Source of the DNA: Leeuwenhoekiella sp044542075
GTDB lineage: Bacteria; Bacteroidota; Bacteroidia; Flavobacteriales; Flavobacteriaceae
Assembly (NCBI RefSeq): GCF_044542075.1
Contig: NZ_JBITTU010000005.1
Span: 300,181 to 364,180, forward strand
DNA: 64,000 bases
Reading direction: 5' to 3'
The notes beneath the pieces were generated by a model. The model worked only from the letters and a program-made list of their open reading frames with translations. It ran no database searches and was not told the DNA's origin. Within the stretch, counting starts at the first letter, position 1; each line of letters starts with the position of its first letter. A program made the translations under genes and the position numbers. Shown in pieces: positions 19,701-27,907 of this stretch.

Positions 19701-20378
19701 TTGTTTAGAGTTTGAGGATACTGAATGATATACAGCAACAATCACCGTTTTATTTTGCTCGTCTTTTAAATCATCTTTAAACTTTGCAAAAAAATCATCA
19801 CGAGTTTTAATATCGCACTTGTTGTTGAGATACAGATGATCATCCCAGTCTTCAAGAAACCATTGTGAATCTATCATCAACAGTTCGGTATTTTTCATAC
19901 CTAGATCTTCAATTTCACGAGGACAACCGTCATTGGGCCAGAATTTGACTTTACTATGGTCTTGTATAAAAGACTCCATATCGTCAATGTTTTCGTGACC
20001 ATTCTTATTCCATTCATTCTCGCCTGGCATAAAAATTACATTCCCATTAAAACCGCTTAATGGTTTCATTATGCTGCTTTCCAAAAGTTCTTCTGTTTTC
20101 TTTTGATCAGATTTTTTTGGAGGATACCCGTTTTTAGTGATGTTTCCTAAAGCTACGAAAGTTGCATTTTTATCGCTTTTAGACATCGTATTAATTGCTT
20201 GCAAAACAGACTGGGTGGGATTGTCAGTTTGTAATTCGGTATTGCCTGTAAAATAGAAAACCTGTTCTATTTCTTTTTCTTGTGCAAAACCAAAATGGCT
20301 TGCAAGTAGTATTAGAACCAGACAAAAATGTACTTTATTAATCTGGAAAATTACCGCAGGTGCGTATTTCTGAATCAT
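16773..20378 (-). CDS. Degenerate metallophosphoesterase fused to an Omp85-like outer-membrane barrel
   Basis: This is a 1201-residue exported protein with a signal peptide ending at FGFAQ. Residues about 38-350 follow the layout of a calcineurin-like phosphoesterase, but the metal-ligand motifs are altered: FTGNTE (43-48) stands where GDxG is expected, ALGNIT (76-81) where LGDN is expected, and PGENEW (118-123) where PGNHDW is expected. The middle part is of unknown type. The last 350 or so residues form a beta-barrel of the BamA/ShlB surface-antigen type (GGNQSLRGFRNERF, final strand LVFTLGFAF). It is probably an outer-membrane protein whose phosphoesterase-like domain has become structural. 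The gene stands alone. Confidence 0.82.
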   Translation of the reverse strand: MIQKYAPAVIFQINKVHFCLVLILLASHFGFAQEKEIEQVFYFTGNTELQTDNPTQSVLQAINTMSKSDKNATFVALGNITKNGYPPKKSDQKKTEELLESSIMKPLSGFNGNVIFMPGENEWNKNGHENIDDMESFIQDHSKVKFWPNDGCPREIEDLGMKNTELLMIDSQWFLEDWDDHLYLNNKCDIKTRDDFFAKFKDDLKDEQNKTVIVAVYHSVSSNSKQSFIESIGGTSKEDFHSNEREKLGGTLETLAGMFPNVIFVSASDRNLQYLTHHDVPQIISGAASSKLDKVRKTKDDEFAAKTNGFARLTVYKNRSTKVEFFETGSSETKKLFEKVIRSEQTQPEEVTYPDISNLGSTFKTSIYTKEETNKSGFHRLLWGNHYRDLYSREVEVPVLDLSKLSGNLRAISEGGGNQSRSLRLIDDEEHEYTAREIRKSAVRFIQSKIKDHYVEDFMQNTIAEDIVQDFYTTAQPYAPFALNPIFDSLDIYNAQPKLYYLPKQKQLGIYNEDYGDKLYMFEAHAGDENKDFARFGNADDIISTKDLLEETRNSKKNQVDEPNYLKIRLIDFMVGDYDRHYDQWRWAEYEKEDGKKSYKAIRRDRDQAFPKYDGLVLSILKMGMIDFRSMEKYDEDVDNVKWMSRYAYPLDQAFLKEITWADWEKQVQFIQENLTDETIDKAFATLPEATQDESIDNIKRSLKGRRDNLESIAKRYYEYLMSHQIITGTGEKDDFLITRQPDGKTTIKLTTSEDIVFERTYDKSLTKEIWIYGLDDEDTFKITGTGDHYIPLKILGGENNDIYDFENTQRAKVYDYKSKKNTFTNKATSKWLVDSYAINNYNDVSRKLDANTMFPSVGFDPDAGFKIGVKDTYTTYGLANNPFKTQQSLTAQFYSATSGFELIYQGEFAHVFYNWNFALDARYTSPNYAINYFGTGNDTPYNDDSVDRDFNRVRIKQWSVFPSLKYRKDNVTISLGAGIESLNVEYDINGVTGISIPPVNLNPTDDVFENQTYAGAEASFQYKNKAGEIAFIRRGYQFDLVAGYKSNIDEYNNEFTYLKPTFSVDIPLHPSGMAVLATKVGAHMNFGDNYEFYHGATLGGNQSLRGFRNERFNGQTSFYQSTDLRVGLSEIKTNFIPLRIGVSAGFDYGRVWTENDNSDQWHNSYGGSVFINGFKALTANVGYYLSDESNRLVFTLGFAF

Positions 20379-20534
20379 ATGGTGGAGGTGAAATTTTGAA
20401 AATCGAAAGTATATTAAATATGTTAATGCTTAAAAAGTTTTAACCCTATATAACACTGTTTTAATGAAGTGTTAAGAGTTTTTTAAGCCTATATAACTAC
20501 AAATAATTTTTTAATATTAGTTTCAACTGAGAAC

Positions 20535-20569
20535 TCTAGAGAATCACTGATAAATCAGTTTAATCTAGA
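20535..20569. repeat. Nested inverted repeat between two minus-strand genes
   Basis: Outer arms tctaga (20535-20540 and 20564-20569) enclose the palindrome actgataaatcagt (20546-20559). It lies between the end of the SdiA-regulated-type gene and the promoter region of the barrel gene. No T-run follows on either strand, so it is more likely a protein-binding site or mRNA hairpin than a terminator. Confidence 0.4.
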
Positions 20570-20633
20570 AGGGTATTCTTAAGTATTTTATTTACTAGTG
20601 GAGGTGATAAAATTAAATTATTTGAGAACTCGA

Positions 20634-21500
20634 TTATAAGTCGTCTAGGGTGACTTCCATTATTGTAGCCACTCCTGTAGCAGCCTCATTTGCAATATAA
20701 AGTTTACCGTCTGGACTAAAAGTAATTCCTTCTGGCTGTGCAAAATGAAAGGTATTTAACTCGTGCAATGCTTTAAAACTTCCGTTGGGCTTCAGGATAA
20801 GTAATTTTGGTTTTTTACCATCTACAATATAGTAATCTCCAGTTTGGGGATGAATTGCTAAATCTGAAGGATTAAAGGTTTTCTGTTCTTTTTTCTTTTG
20901 AAAGCCCGCAAAAGCCTCGGCATTCATATCTATTTGTACAACCGGGTTTTCTTTCTGAATTTTAGTATCTAGCGGAATTTCATAAAGACCTTTAAAACGC
21001 TTTTCATTAAGCCCTTTATCTTTAGAAACTGTAATGAGATTGCGGGTTTTAGGATTAAAAGCGAGACTTTCAATATTATTATCTTCGTCAAAGGGCGTAT
21101 TAAAATGGCTTACACTTATGCTGTCTTGGGCATAGTTAAGAACCTCAAAAATGCGACCGTCGCTGCGCATTATATAAGCGTTTGTGCTATCTAATGCGAT
21201 TGCCTCATAATCACCATTTTCAGCAAATTCTACGTCGTATGAGATCTCTTCGCTACTTAAATTATAATGGTAAATATAACCGTCTTCATCTTGTATACAG
21301 GCGAGTGTAGAATCGTTAACCCAGGCCAGACCACTAATTTCATTTAAAAGTTCTGGCAATTCCCAGGTTTTTAAAATAGTGTATGTAGCATTTTCGAGAA
21401 TCTCTTTTTCTTCAGCAATTGATTTTTTATAAAAAGCATAGGATAATATGCCAGAAAAGCACAACGCGCCAACGATCACATAATGTGCAAGGTATTTCAT
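20634..21500 (-). CDS. SdiA-regulated-type (YjiK-like) beta-propeller protein
   Basis: This 288-residue protein has an N-terminal membrane anchor or signal segment (about residues 5-25) followed by repeated propeller blades typical of the SdiA-regulated family: LLNEISGLAWVNDSTLACIQDEDG, NNIESLAFNPKTRNLITVSKD, FNPSDLAIHPQTGDYYIVDG and FAQPEGITFSPDGKLYIANE. Members are periplasmic or membrane-anchored, and their biochemical role is not settled. It is transcribed away from the DUF808 gene across a 206-bp shared upstream region. Confidence 0.85.
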   Translation of the reverse strand: MKYLAHYVIVGALCFSGILSYAFYKKSIAEEKEILENATYTILKTWELPELLNEISGLAWVNDSTLACIQDEDGYIYHYNLSSEEISYDVEFAENGDYEAIALDSTNAYIMRSDGRIFEVLNYAQDSISVSHFNTPFDEDNNIESLAFNPKTRNLITVSKDKGLNEKRFKGLYEIPLDTKIQKENPVVQIDMNAEAFAGFQKKKEQKTFNPSDLAIHPQTGDYYIVDGKKPKLLILKPNGSFKALHELNTFHFAQPEGITFSPDGKLYIANEAATGVATIMEVTLDDL

Positions 21501-21706
21501 AACTGGGGTTTAATAAGACATAGATTAATCTTAATTGAGGTAAAACTAAGAAATAGAATTCTACACGAGTCTGGCTTTAAAATAACTTTAATGTTTATAT
21601 AGTTTATGGTATTCTCCACAAACGGAAATTATAGAAATTATAAAATATTTAATTCAATTTTAAAAATCGGGAACTTATATTGCTGCCCTAACCAAAAACA
21701 GGTTTT

Positions 21707-22591
21707 ATGGCTTCAGGATTTTTTGCCCTTTTAGATGATATAGCAGCATTAATGGATGATGTTGCAGTAATGAGTAAGGTTGCCGGTAAAAAAACTGCCG
21801 GGATTTTAGGCGATGATCTTGCTGTAAATGCAGAAAAAGCTTCGGGGTTTATGTCTGAACGCGAACTGCCTGTTTTGTGGTCAATTACTAAAGGTTCGCT
21901 TCTTAATAAAATTATTATTCTCCCAATTGCTTTCTTGCTGAGTGCTTTTTTACCGGTCGCAATAACCGTGATTTTAATTTTGGGAGGGCTCTATCTTGCT
22001 TACGAAGGTGCAGAAAAATTATATGAGTATTTTGTACCTCACGAGAAACATAACGACATTCAAAATCTGGACGATCTCTCTGAAGAGGAGCTAATGACCC
22101 GTGAAAAGGAAAAGGTAAAATCTGCAATTTTAACCGACTTTATATTGTCTGTTGAAATCGTAATTATAGCATTAGGTACCGTGAGCACAGAACCCATAGC
22201 AACTCAGATTGGCGTTGTTACTGTCATTGCTCTTGTGGCTACCGTAGGCGTTTATGGTATTGTTGCACTTATTGTACGTATGGATGAATTTGGAACCAAA
22301 TTAATCAACTTAAATGAGGAGGAAGATAGCTTTTCAGACAAGGTTGGTTTGTTTTTAGTAAATGCATTGCCATGGGTAATTAAAAGCCTTGGCGTGATAG
22401 GTACCATTGCACTTTTCCTTGTTGCCGGAGGAATTTTTGTGCATAATCTGGACTTTTTTCATCACTTAGAAGAAATTCTGCATTTGCCAGCAATCATTTT
22501 TGAATTCCTTACAGGATTGCTTATTGGCTTTATAGTTCTTTTGATTTTTAACGGTGCTAAAAAGATAATTAAACCCAAAGCAGCGCAATAA
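21707..22591 (+). CDS. DUF808 (YedI-type) inner-membrane protein
   Basis: The 294-residue protein starts MASGFFALLDDIAALMDDVA and contains the SKVAGKKTAGILGDDLAVNAE block that defines the DUF808/YedI family. Several transmembrane helices follow (around residues 72-100, 145-170, 175-200, 225-245 and 265-285). The function is unknown. Its own promoter must lie in the 206 bp shared with the divergent gene. Confidence 0.92.
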   Translation: MASGFFALLDDIAALMDDVAVMSKVAGKKTAGILGDDLAVNAEKASGFMSERELPVLWSITKGSLLNKIIILPIAFLLSAFLPVAITVILILGGLYLAYEGAEKLYEYFVPHEKHNDIQNLDDLSEEELMTREKEKVKSAILTDFILSVEIVIIALGTVSTEPIATQIGVVTVIALVATVGVYGIVALIVRMDEFGTKLINLNEEEDSFSDKVGLFLVNALPWVIKSLGVIGTIALFLVAGGIFVHNLDFFHHLEEILHLPAIIFEFLTGLLIGFIVLLIFNGAKKIIKPKAAQ

Positions 22592-22645
22592 AGTTTTTAT
22601 AGCTTACTAGTTTTGCTTCGGAATCTAAATAAATAAAACAGCACA

Positions 22646-22870
22646 ATGCCACACATCACACTAAAGAGTTTTCCATTAACTGAAGAAGAGCGAACAAAAG
22701 TAACCGAAGCATTATCCCAAGCCTTACAACAATCTCTAGGTAAGTCTGAAGCTTCTATTTCTGTCGCAATAGAAGAAGTACCCAAAGAAAATTGGCAAGA
22801 AAAAGTTTATAATGCCGAGATTGGACCAAATATGGATACGCTTACTAAAAAACCGGGTTATTCATATTAA
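22646..22870 (+). CDS. 4-oxalocrotonate tautomerase-family protein
   Basis: This 74-residue protein starts Met-Pro (MPHITLKSFPLTEEERTKVTEALSQ), so after Met removal the catalytic N-terminal Pro is exposed. The length and the SISVAIEEVPKENW segment match PptA/YdcE-type tautomerases. The physiological substrate is unknown. It is convergent with the DUF1080 gene, with only 9 bp between stops. A TAGTTTTG sequence at 22608-22615 resembles a Bacteroidota -7 box, but no -33 TTG is visible. Confidence 0.85.
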   Translation: MPHITLKSFPLTEEERTKVTEALSQALQQSLGKSEASISVAIEEVPKENWQEKVYNAEIGPNMDTLTKKPGYSY

Positions 22871-22879
22871 AATTTTTGC

Positions 22880-23656
22880 TTATAACTTTTTAAGCTTGAT
22901 ATCTTTAAAGATAACACCCTGACCTTCGGCCTGTAAACCTATATAACCGCTTGTAAGGGGTTTACCATCTACTTTATATTGTGGGGCAAAACCATTGGCA
23001 ACTTCGCCACCGGTCTGAGTTTTTGTGTACTCGAGCACTTGCTCACCATTTACTTTATGAATTACGAGCGAGTCTTTATAAACGATGAGATCTGCTTCAA
23101 TCCACGTGTCCCAGGTATAGGTTTTTGAAGATGAACTGATACAATGGTCATTAGATTTTTCACCCTTATAAAACACATCGGTTCCCGGCGAACACATATT
23201 TCCGGTAGGTCTGGGCTTGCCCGGTTCAGCTTCTGCCAGCATTTGATATTCTACCGAAATAGGCCAGTCTTGCTCCTTTAAAATAGTTTTAGGGTTTTGT
23301 GAATGAAACATAACGCCACTGTTGCGATATGTATAACTGGGTGCATCCTGCATCCACTCATCTGTAAACTTGTATTTGAATTTTAGATGAAATGATTCAT
23401 AGGGTTGCTTATAAAATAAATGTCCGTAGCGGTTGTCAAACGTCTCATAATCTTCATAACTCACCACAATGGCACTGTCTATAACACGAAAGGTATTGGC
23501 ATAATTATCGCCTAACTCGTGATGAAAAAATTTGGCTTCCCAACCATCTAAATTTTTACCATTAAACATAGTTTCCCATTCATTTTCTGCCGGTTGATTA
23601 CAAGAGAACAAACCTAATATAGGAAGTATGAATACCATCAATTTTAAAACACGCAT
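22880..23656 (-). CDS. DUF1080 (3-keto-disaccharide hydrolase type) lipoprotein
   Basis: This 258-residue protein has lipobox LFSC (Cys19) and the DUF1080 opening WETMFNGKNLDGWEAKF. The internal motifs YRNSGVMFHSQNP, SVEYQMLAE and the end SGYIGLQAEGQGVIFKDIKLK are family signatures of a concanavalin-like jelly roll. Some members hydrolyse 3-keto-disaccharides. It lies 34 bp downstream of the GH127/146 gene on the same strand, so the two form a small glycan operon. Confidence 0.92.
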   Translation of the reverse strand: MRVLKLMVFILPILGLFSCNQPAENEWETMFNGKNLDGWEAKFFHHELGDNYANTFRVIDSAIVVSYEDYETFDNRYGHLFYKQPYESFHLKFKYKFTDEWMQDAPSYTYRNSGVMFHSQNPKTILKEQDWPISVEYQMLAEAEPGKPRPTGNMCSPGTDVFYKGEKSNDHCISSSSKTYTWDTWIEADLIVYKDSLVIHKVNGEQVLEYTKTQTGGEVANGFAPQYKVDGKPLTSGYIGLQAEGQGVIFKDIKLKKL

Positions 23657-23690
23657 AATTGTAGTTGTTGTTGTGTTATAAATATCGGTA

Positions 23691-26600
23691 TTATTCTAAA
23701 GCTACATCAAGATAAACGGAATGTCTTCCGTAGGTTTCATAAAAAGGTTTAAAATTCACACCATCTATTGTAAATTCTAAGTGTTCAGGATTCCCCAAAA
23801 TGGTTTCTCCCAGATTATTTGCTTTTAATACTATTTTTCTCCAATCTTTACGAGGTGCATCTTCTTGTGCTGCTAGTAAAACCGGGCCATAAAACAAACT
23901 TGCGATATTCTGCTGATCCATTACCGGGTCTAAATGAAACTGAAAAGGCATTGTTAATTCTACCGTATCTCCATTTTTCCAAGTTCTGTTTATTGAAATA
24001 TAGGTACCGGGCATTGCTTTTATTTTTTGAATCTTGCCGTTAATTTTTACTATAAATCCGCCGGTTGCCCAACCAGGTACACGCACATTTAGATCAAATT
24101 TTCCTTTACCGTTTACCGTTAATAAGGTGTGATCTTCCTTAGGAAAGGTCGTTACTTGCTTTATAGTGATGTTGCGTTCTTTCCAGTCTAAAGTAGAAGG
24201 AATGTACAGGTTTACATACAACGCTGTGTTACTTTCATTTTTAAAATAAATCGAATTTTGAAGTTTGGTGCTGCTTTCTAATGCCGTACCATTACAACAG
24301 GTAAAACCTTTCATATCTGCATTCCCAAAATGCTTTTGAGAACCCGGGCGTAATGGGATGTGATAGGTGTTTGCGGGGCTATCCTCTGCTACCGACGCTA
24401 ATATCTGATTGTATAATCCCTGCTCGTAATAATCCATATATTCGGGACGCTGATCGTATAAAAATAAGTTGCGGGTAAGTTTGAGCATATTGTAAGTTCC
24501 GCAGGTTTCATTTTGACCTCCAGATGAAAGTCCGTTTTCATAAAGCGTTGCCGGCTGGCTCACAAAGCATTCTGCATTTGCTGGATTACGGGCACCTGCC
24601 ACACCACCTATGCTGTACATATAATCATTTTTGGTCTTGTACCAAAAATTATCGGCAACCTTAAAATATTCGGGAGCGTTAGAATCCCGATACATTTCTA
24701 ATGCACCTACAATCTGTGGAATGTGCTGGTTTGCGTGTAAACCGCGAAAAGTATCTACATTTTTAGCAAGACCGTGAGAGTGTTGTGCGTCACCATAAAA
24801 CATATCGATATTGTCAAACAGTTTTGCTGTTTCGAGAAAGCGAGGTTCGTTTGTAATACGCGATAGACGTGCCATGGCCTCATTCATTCCGCCAAATTCT
24901 CCTGCGATATAGGTGTTCCACATACTAATGAGAGTTTCGGTAGGAACCTGACCTAAACGGGCGTGTACCCAATCTCCCATACCTTTTGCAATTTCAAGAG
25001 CTTTTTCATTTCCAGTAACCTCATACACATCCATCAGTCCTGCAAGAATTTTATGCAGTGTATAATAGGGCGCCCAGATTTTTGTGTTTTCGGTACCGTA
25101 TTTAGCACCGTGTTCTAGCATGATAAACTGGTCTGGCGGGTATGCGCTAATAAATCCTATTCCCCAGTTCCAGTAATCGTTTCGAATTCCTGCCTCGCTC
25201 AAGTCTGAGTCATAACCGGTTTTACCTGCTGCTACAGGAACCGCTGTAGGCTCTGAAACAAAACTGCCACCTGCCGTTTTAGGTTTACCCGAACGTTGTG
25301 ATAACTCATAAAGCGTATTGACCATATAGTCAATTTTTTCGGCGAATGCTTTTTGAAGTGTTACATTATAGCTTGTGCTGGCGTAGGCTTGAGCAATAGC
25401 AGTAAGATAATGACCCGTAGCGTGACCGCGTAATTTGGTTTCTTGTGAATCCCAAACGCCTAAAGGTTCTGCACCCTCCGGTTGTGGTTGACCAAAAGCA
25501 TTACGAAACATATACAAAAAAGCATCTGGATTGGTATCGACAAGAGTATTGATGAACTTATCCCGGTTCTCAATAAATTTTGAACTGTGCCCTTTTGAAT
25601 CTGCATTAAGCGAAACAGCGCTAAGATCAAAAGTTTCGAGTTTGCGTTCTGGTGTATTTTGTGTGCTTGCAGTAGTTACAGTTACTGTTGCTTTAGGTTT
25701 AAAACTGGTGCCGGGGACATTTCCGGTTACTTCATAAGTGCCTGTTTTTAATACCGAAGCATTATCTGTAGGAGCAGGCCAAAGAACCCGTACCTGCGGA
25801 CCATTAATTCCTTTTTTATACGCGCCATTTACATAACGGGGTAATCTGGGTAATTGTCCTACAAGCGTGGTGACAGTAACATCAAAGACTCCAGTTAAAA
25901 ACTGATTATAAAGTTGGGGTGTATCTTTAGGAAACTGCGGTAAGTCATCTTCAAGTTCTTTACGCTCATTTACAACGCCTTCTTCACCTTTAAGAGAGTT
26001 ATTATAAATCGTATTTATTTGATTTTCGCTTAACGGAATTCTATAAATTCTAAAATCATGCAATTTACCATCAAGGGATTTGCCTATAGTAATTTTAGGA
26101 TTTTCACCAAAAATTTCATCTAAATTAAATTTTAAATCACCGGCTGTTTTTGCTAATTCACCATTTATATAAGTGTGCATAGTCTGGGCAGGAAAATCGA
26201 TAACAACGGTTATATGTTGCCATTTTTTTACAGGAAGTGCTTCGATTTTAGTTTCAGCAATTACTTTGGAATTTTTAGTAAGTCTGGTTACTAAACCATT
26301 TTCATTTTTGGTTTCTGAAAGAGCTACAAAGAATTGAGTAGTTGTATCTTTTCCGAAGTTAAAAAATTCTGCGTTTTGAACTTCAGAATTTAAATATATC
26401 CAACCCGAAATACTAAGTGATTCGATGTCATTTAGGACAGCGGCAGGTAGCGTGATGTAAGTTAGAGATGTAGCTTTTAAATTTAGTACTTTATCAAATA
26501 CGGGATCTTCAACAAATGAATATTCTGAACCTTTTAGTGTTCCGTGCAAGTTATTCCTCGACCAGTCCTTTATGTTATCATCAAGAACGTAACGTGCGAT

Positions 26601-26723
26601 AAGCCCTGTTTCTCCAATACCGTCCAGAATTTGATCTCCGTTTTGCGCGTGTAATTGTGTACTATAGAAAATAGCGCATAGGAAGTAAAAAACCAGGTAA
26701 GGAGAAAATTTAAAAGCATTCAT
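23691..26723 (-). CDS. GH127/GH146-type beta-L-arabinofuranosidase with LamG and Ig-like domains
   Basis: From the Met preceding the signal peptide (MNAFKFSPYLVFYFLCAIFY, cleavage near LHAQN) the product has 1010 residues; a longer start at 26771 adds 16 residues ahead of the signal. The domains in order are a LamG/concanavalin-like module (about residues 30-250), an Ig-like domain with NGAYKKGINGPQVRVLWP, and the (alpha/alpha)6 catalytic domain. The zinc-site residues of the family are present: Glu and Cys in GGQNETCGTYNMLKLTRNLF and the Cys pair in GFTCCNGTALESS. Members release beta-L-arabinofuranose from plant glycoproteins or pectin. Confidence 0.9.
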   Translation of the reverse strand: MNAFKFSPYLVFYFLCAIFYSTQLHAQNGDQILDGIGETGLIARYVLDDNIKDWSRNNLHGTLKGSEYSFVEDPVFDKVLNLKATSLTYITLPAAVLNDIESLSISGWIYLNSEVQNAEFFNFGKDTTTQFFVALSETKNENGLVTRLTKNSKVIAETKIEALPVKKWQHITVVIDFPAQTMHTYINGELAKTAGDLKFNLDEIFGENPKITIGKSLDGKLHDFRIYRIPLSENQINTIYNNSLKGEEGVVNERKELEDDLPQFPKDTPQLYNQFLTGVFDVTVTTLVGQLPRLPRYVNGAYKKGINGPQVRVLWPAPTDNASVLKTGTYEVTGNVPGTSFKPKATVTVTTASTQNTPERKLETFDLSAVSLNADSKGHSSKFIENRDKFINTLVDTNPDAFLYMFRNAFGQPQPEGAEPLGVWDSQETKLRGHATGHYLTAIAQAYASTSYNVTLQKAFAEKIDYMVNTLYELSQRSGKPKTAGGSFVSEPTAVPVAAGKTGYDSDLSEAGIRNDYWNWGIGFISAYPPDQFIMLEHGAKYGTENTKIWAPYYTLHKILAGLMDVYEVTGNEKALEIAKGMGDWVHARLGQVPTETLISMWNTYIAGEFGGMNEAMARLSRITNEPRFLETAKLFDNIDMFYGDAQHSHGLAKNVDTFRGLHANQHIPQIVGALEMYRDSNAPEYFKVADNFWYKTKNDYMYSIGGVAGARNPANAECFVSQPATLYENGLSSGGQNETCGTYNMLKLTRNLFLYDQRPEYMDYYEQGLYNQILASVAEDSPANTYHIPLRPGSQKHFGNADMKGFTCCNGTALESSTKLQNSIYFKNESNTALYVNLYIPSTLDWKERNITIKQVTTFPKEDHTLLTVNGKGKFDLNVRVPGWATGGFIVKINGKIQKIKAMPGTYISINRTWKNGDTVELTMPFQFHLDPVMDQQNIASLFYGPVLLAAQEDAPRKDWRKIVLKANNLGETILGNPEHLEFTIDGVNFKPFYETYGRHSVYLDVALE

Positions 26724-26869
26724 AGTTTTAGATTTAGAAAAACTGCTAATATGTAGGCCTGTGATATACATTTTTAAATAATATAGCGAAGCATACGAGT
26801 TACGTAAAGTTACAATTAGCGGGATAAGATTCTGATCTGATGTTAACCGTACTTGATACTATTTTAATA

Positions 26870-27019
26870 GAATAAGACAAAACAAGCTCATCAAATGGAG
26901 AGAATAGTATCAAAAAAGAAATTGTTGAACAATCTCAGATCAAAGTATCTGCTCTAGAAGACGCTGCTACTTTAAAAGAATCATTCTTAGCACACGTGTC
27001 GCGATTAAGATTGTTATGA
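26870..27019 (+). pseudogene. Possible remnant of a sensor histidine kinase (dimerisation-helix fragment)
   Basis: The 454-bp gap from 26772 to 27225 has no intact gene. One plus-strand frame is open from 26870 to 27019 without a start and includes KVSALEDAATLKESFLAHVS. This closely resembles the LKxxFLAxxSHEIRTPL segment that leads into the histidine box of HisKA kinases. After the serine the frame breaks (the HEIR motif is lost), so it would be a dead fragment. The match is short and based on recall. The remaining bases upstream of the sigma-factor gene show no other feature except a TAAGTTTG sequence at 27199-27206. Confidence 0.35.
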
Positions 27020-27225
27020 AAGTTTGAAATTAAGCAAATGCGTACCACGGGAAATATCTTGTAGGGGAGATATGAGCAATTTAGGCGAATACAGGATTCT
27101 TAAATTTCATAAGCTTTTAAGAGCGACTAAATAATTTAAATAAGTGATTATTCAATTTAATTTTTCTGCCATTATTCATTTTCATTCTAAGTAAGCCTTA
27201 AGTTTGTAGTTGTAAGACTCATTTA

Positions 27226-27831
27226 ATGCCCCTACAAAATAAAGACGTTACAGATGCATTGCTATTTTCTCAATTCAAAAAAGGAAATGAGCGTGCCTTT
27301 ACGCACTATTTTGAGTTGTATTACGCGGCGCTTGTTGGTTTTAGTAAACAATTTGTTTATGATGAAGATCAAGCACGGGGAGTAGCTCAGGAAGCTTTTG
27401 TAAATCTTTGGGTAAATAGAAATCTGGTTGATAAACCTGCCGGAATTAAATCTTTTTTATATACCTCGGCAAAATCTAAATGTCTCAATCTATTAAAGCA
27501 CGAAAAAGTGGTGCGTAAATATCATGACAAAACCCTGGCCGATAAAGAACGCAATCTTAATTTAGAAGTGTTGCATGCACTCGATTTTGATAGTTTTGGC
27601 TTATTAGAATTAGAGGAAACAATCGCTCATTTAATTACAGAATTGCCAGAGCAAACGCAGTTGATATTTAAAATGAAACGGATTGAGCATAAAAAAAATT
27701 TAGAAATAGCTGAGGAGCTTTCCATTTCTGTAAAAACGGTAGAAGCCCATATGACACGGGCATTAGCCTACTTAAGAGCATCCCTTATCGACTACCTTCC
27801 GGCCTTTTTAATTGCTCTAATTTTAAAGTAA
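27226..27831 (+). CDS. ECF-type RNA polymerase sigma factor (FecI-like)
   Basis: This 201-residue protein has region 2 (FSQFKKGNERAFTHYFELYY, VYDEDQARGVAQEAFVNLW) and region 4 (ELPEQTQLIFKMKRIEHKKNLEIAEELSISVKTVEAHMTRAL), matching the Bacteroidota RNA polymerase sigma-70 family. A C-terminal hydrophobic tail of about 15 residues follows. It lies directly upstream of a FecR-type anti-sigma gene and an STN-containing SusC, the usual cell-surface signalling order. It should direct transcription of this operon when the receptor is occupied. Confidence 0.94.
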   Translation: MPLQNKDVTDALLFSQFKKGNERAFTHYFELYYAALVGFSKQFVYDEDQARGVAQEAFVNLWVNRNLVDKPAGIKSFLYTSAKSKCLNLLKHEKVVRKYHDKTLADKERNLNLEVLHALDFDSFGLLELEETIAHLITELPEQTQLIFKMKRIEHKKNLEIAEELSISVKTVEAHMTRALAYLRASLIDYLPAFLIALILK

Positions 27832-27907
27832 TCTTAAAAAATTCACAATTTAACATAGGGTTTGTTGATACTGAGTTGTACCTAATATAAAGCAACTCTA
27901 AAAATCA

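Noticed and set aside
27199..27206. TAAGTTTG as the promoter of the sigma-factor gene
   Set aside because: It fits the -7 consensus but no TTG lies at the -33 distance and the leader would be very short, so it is noted only.
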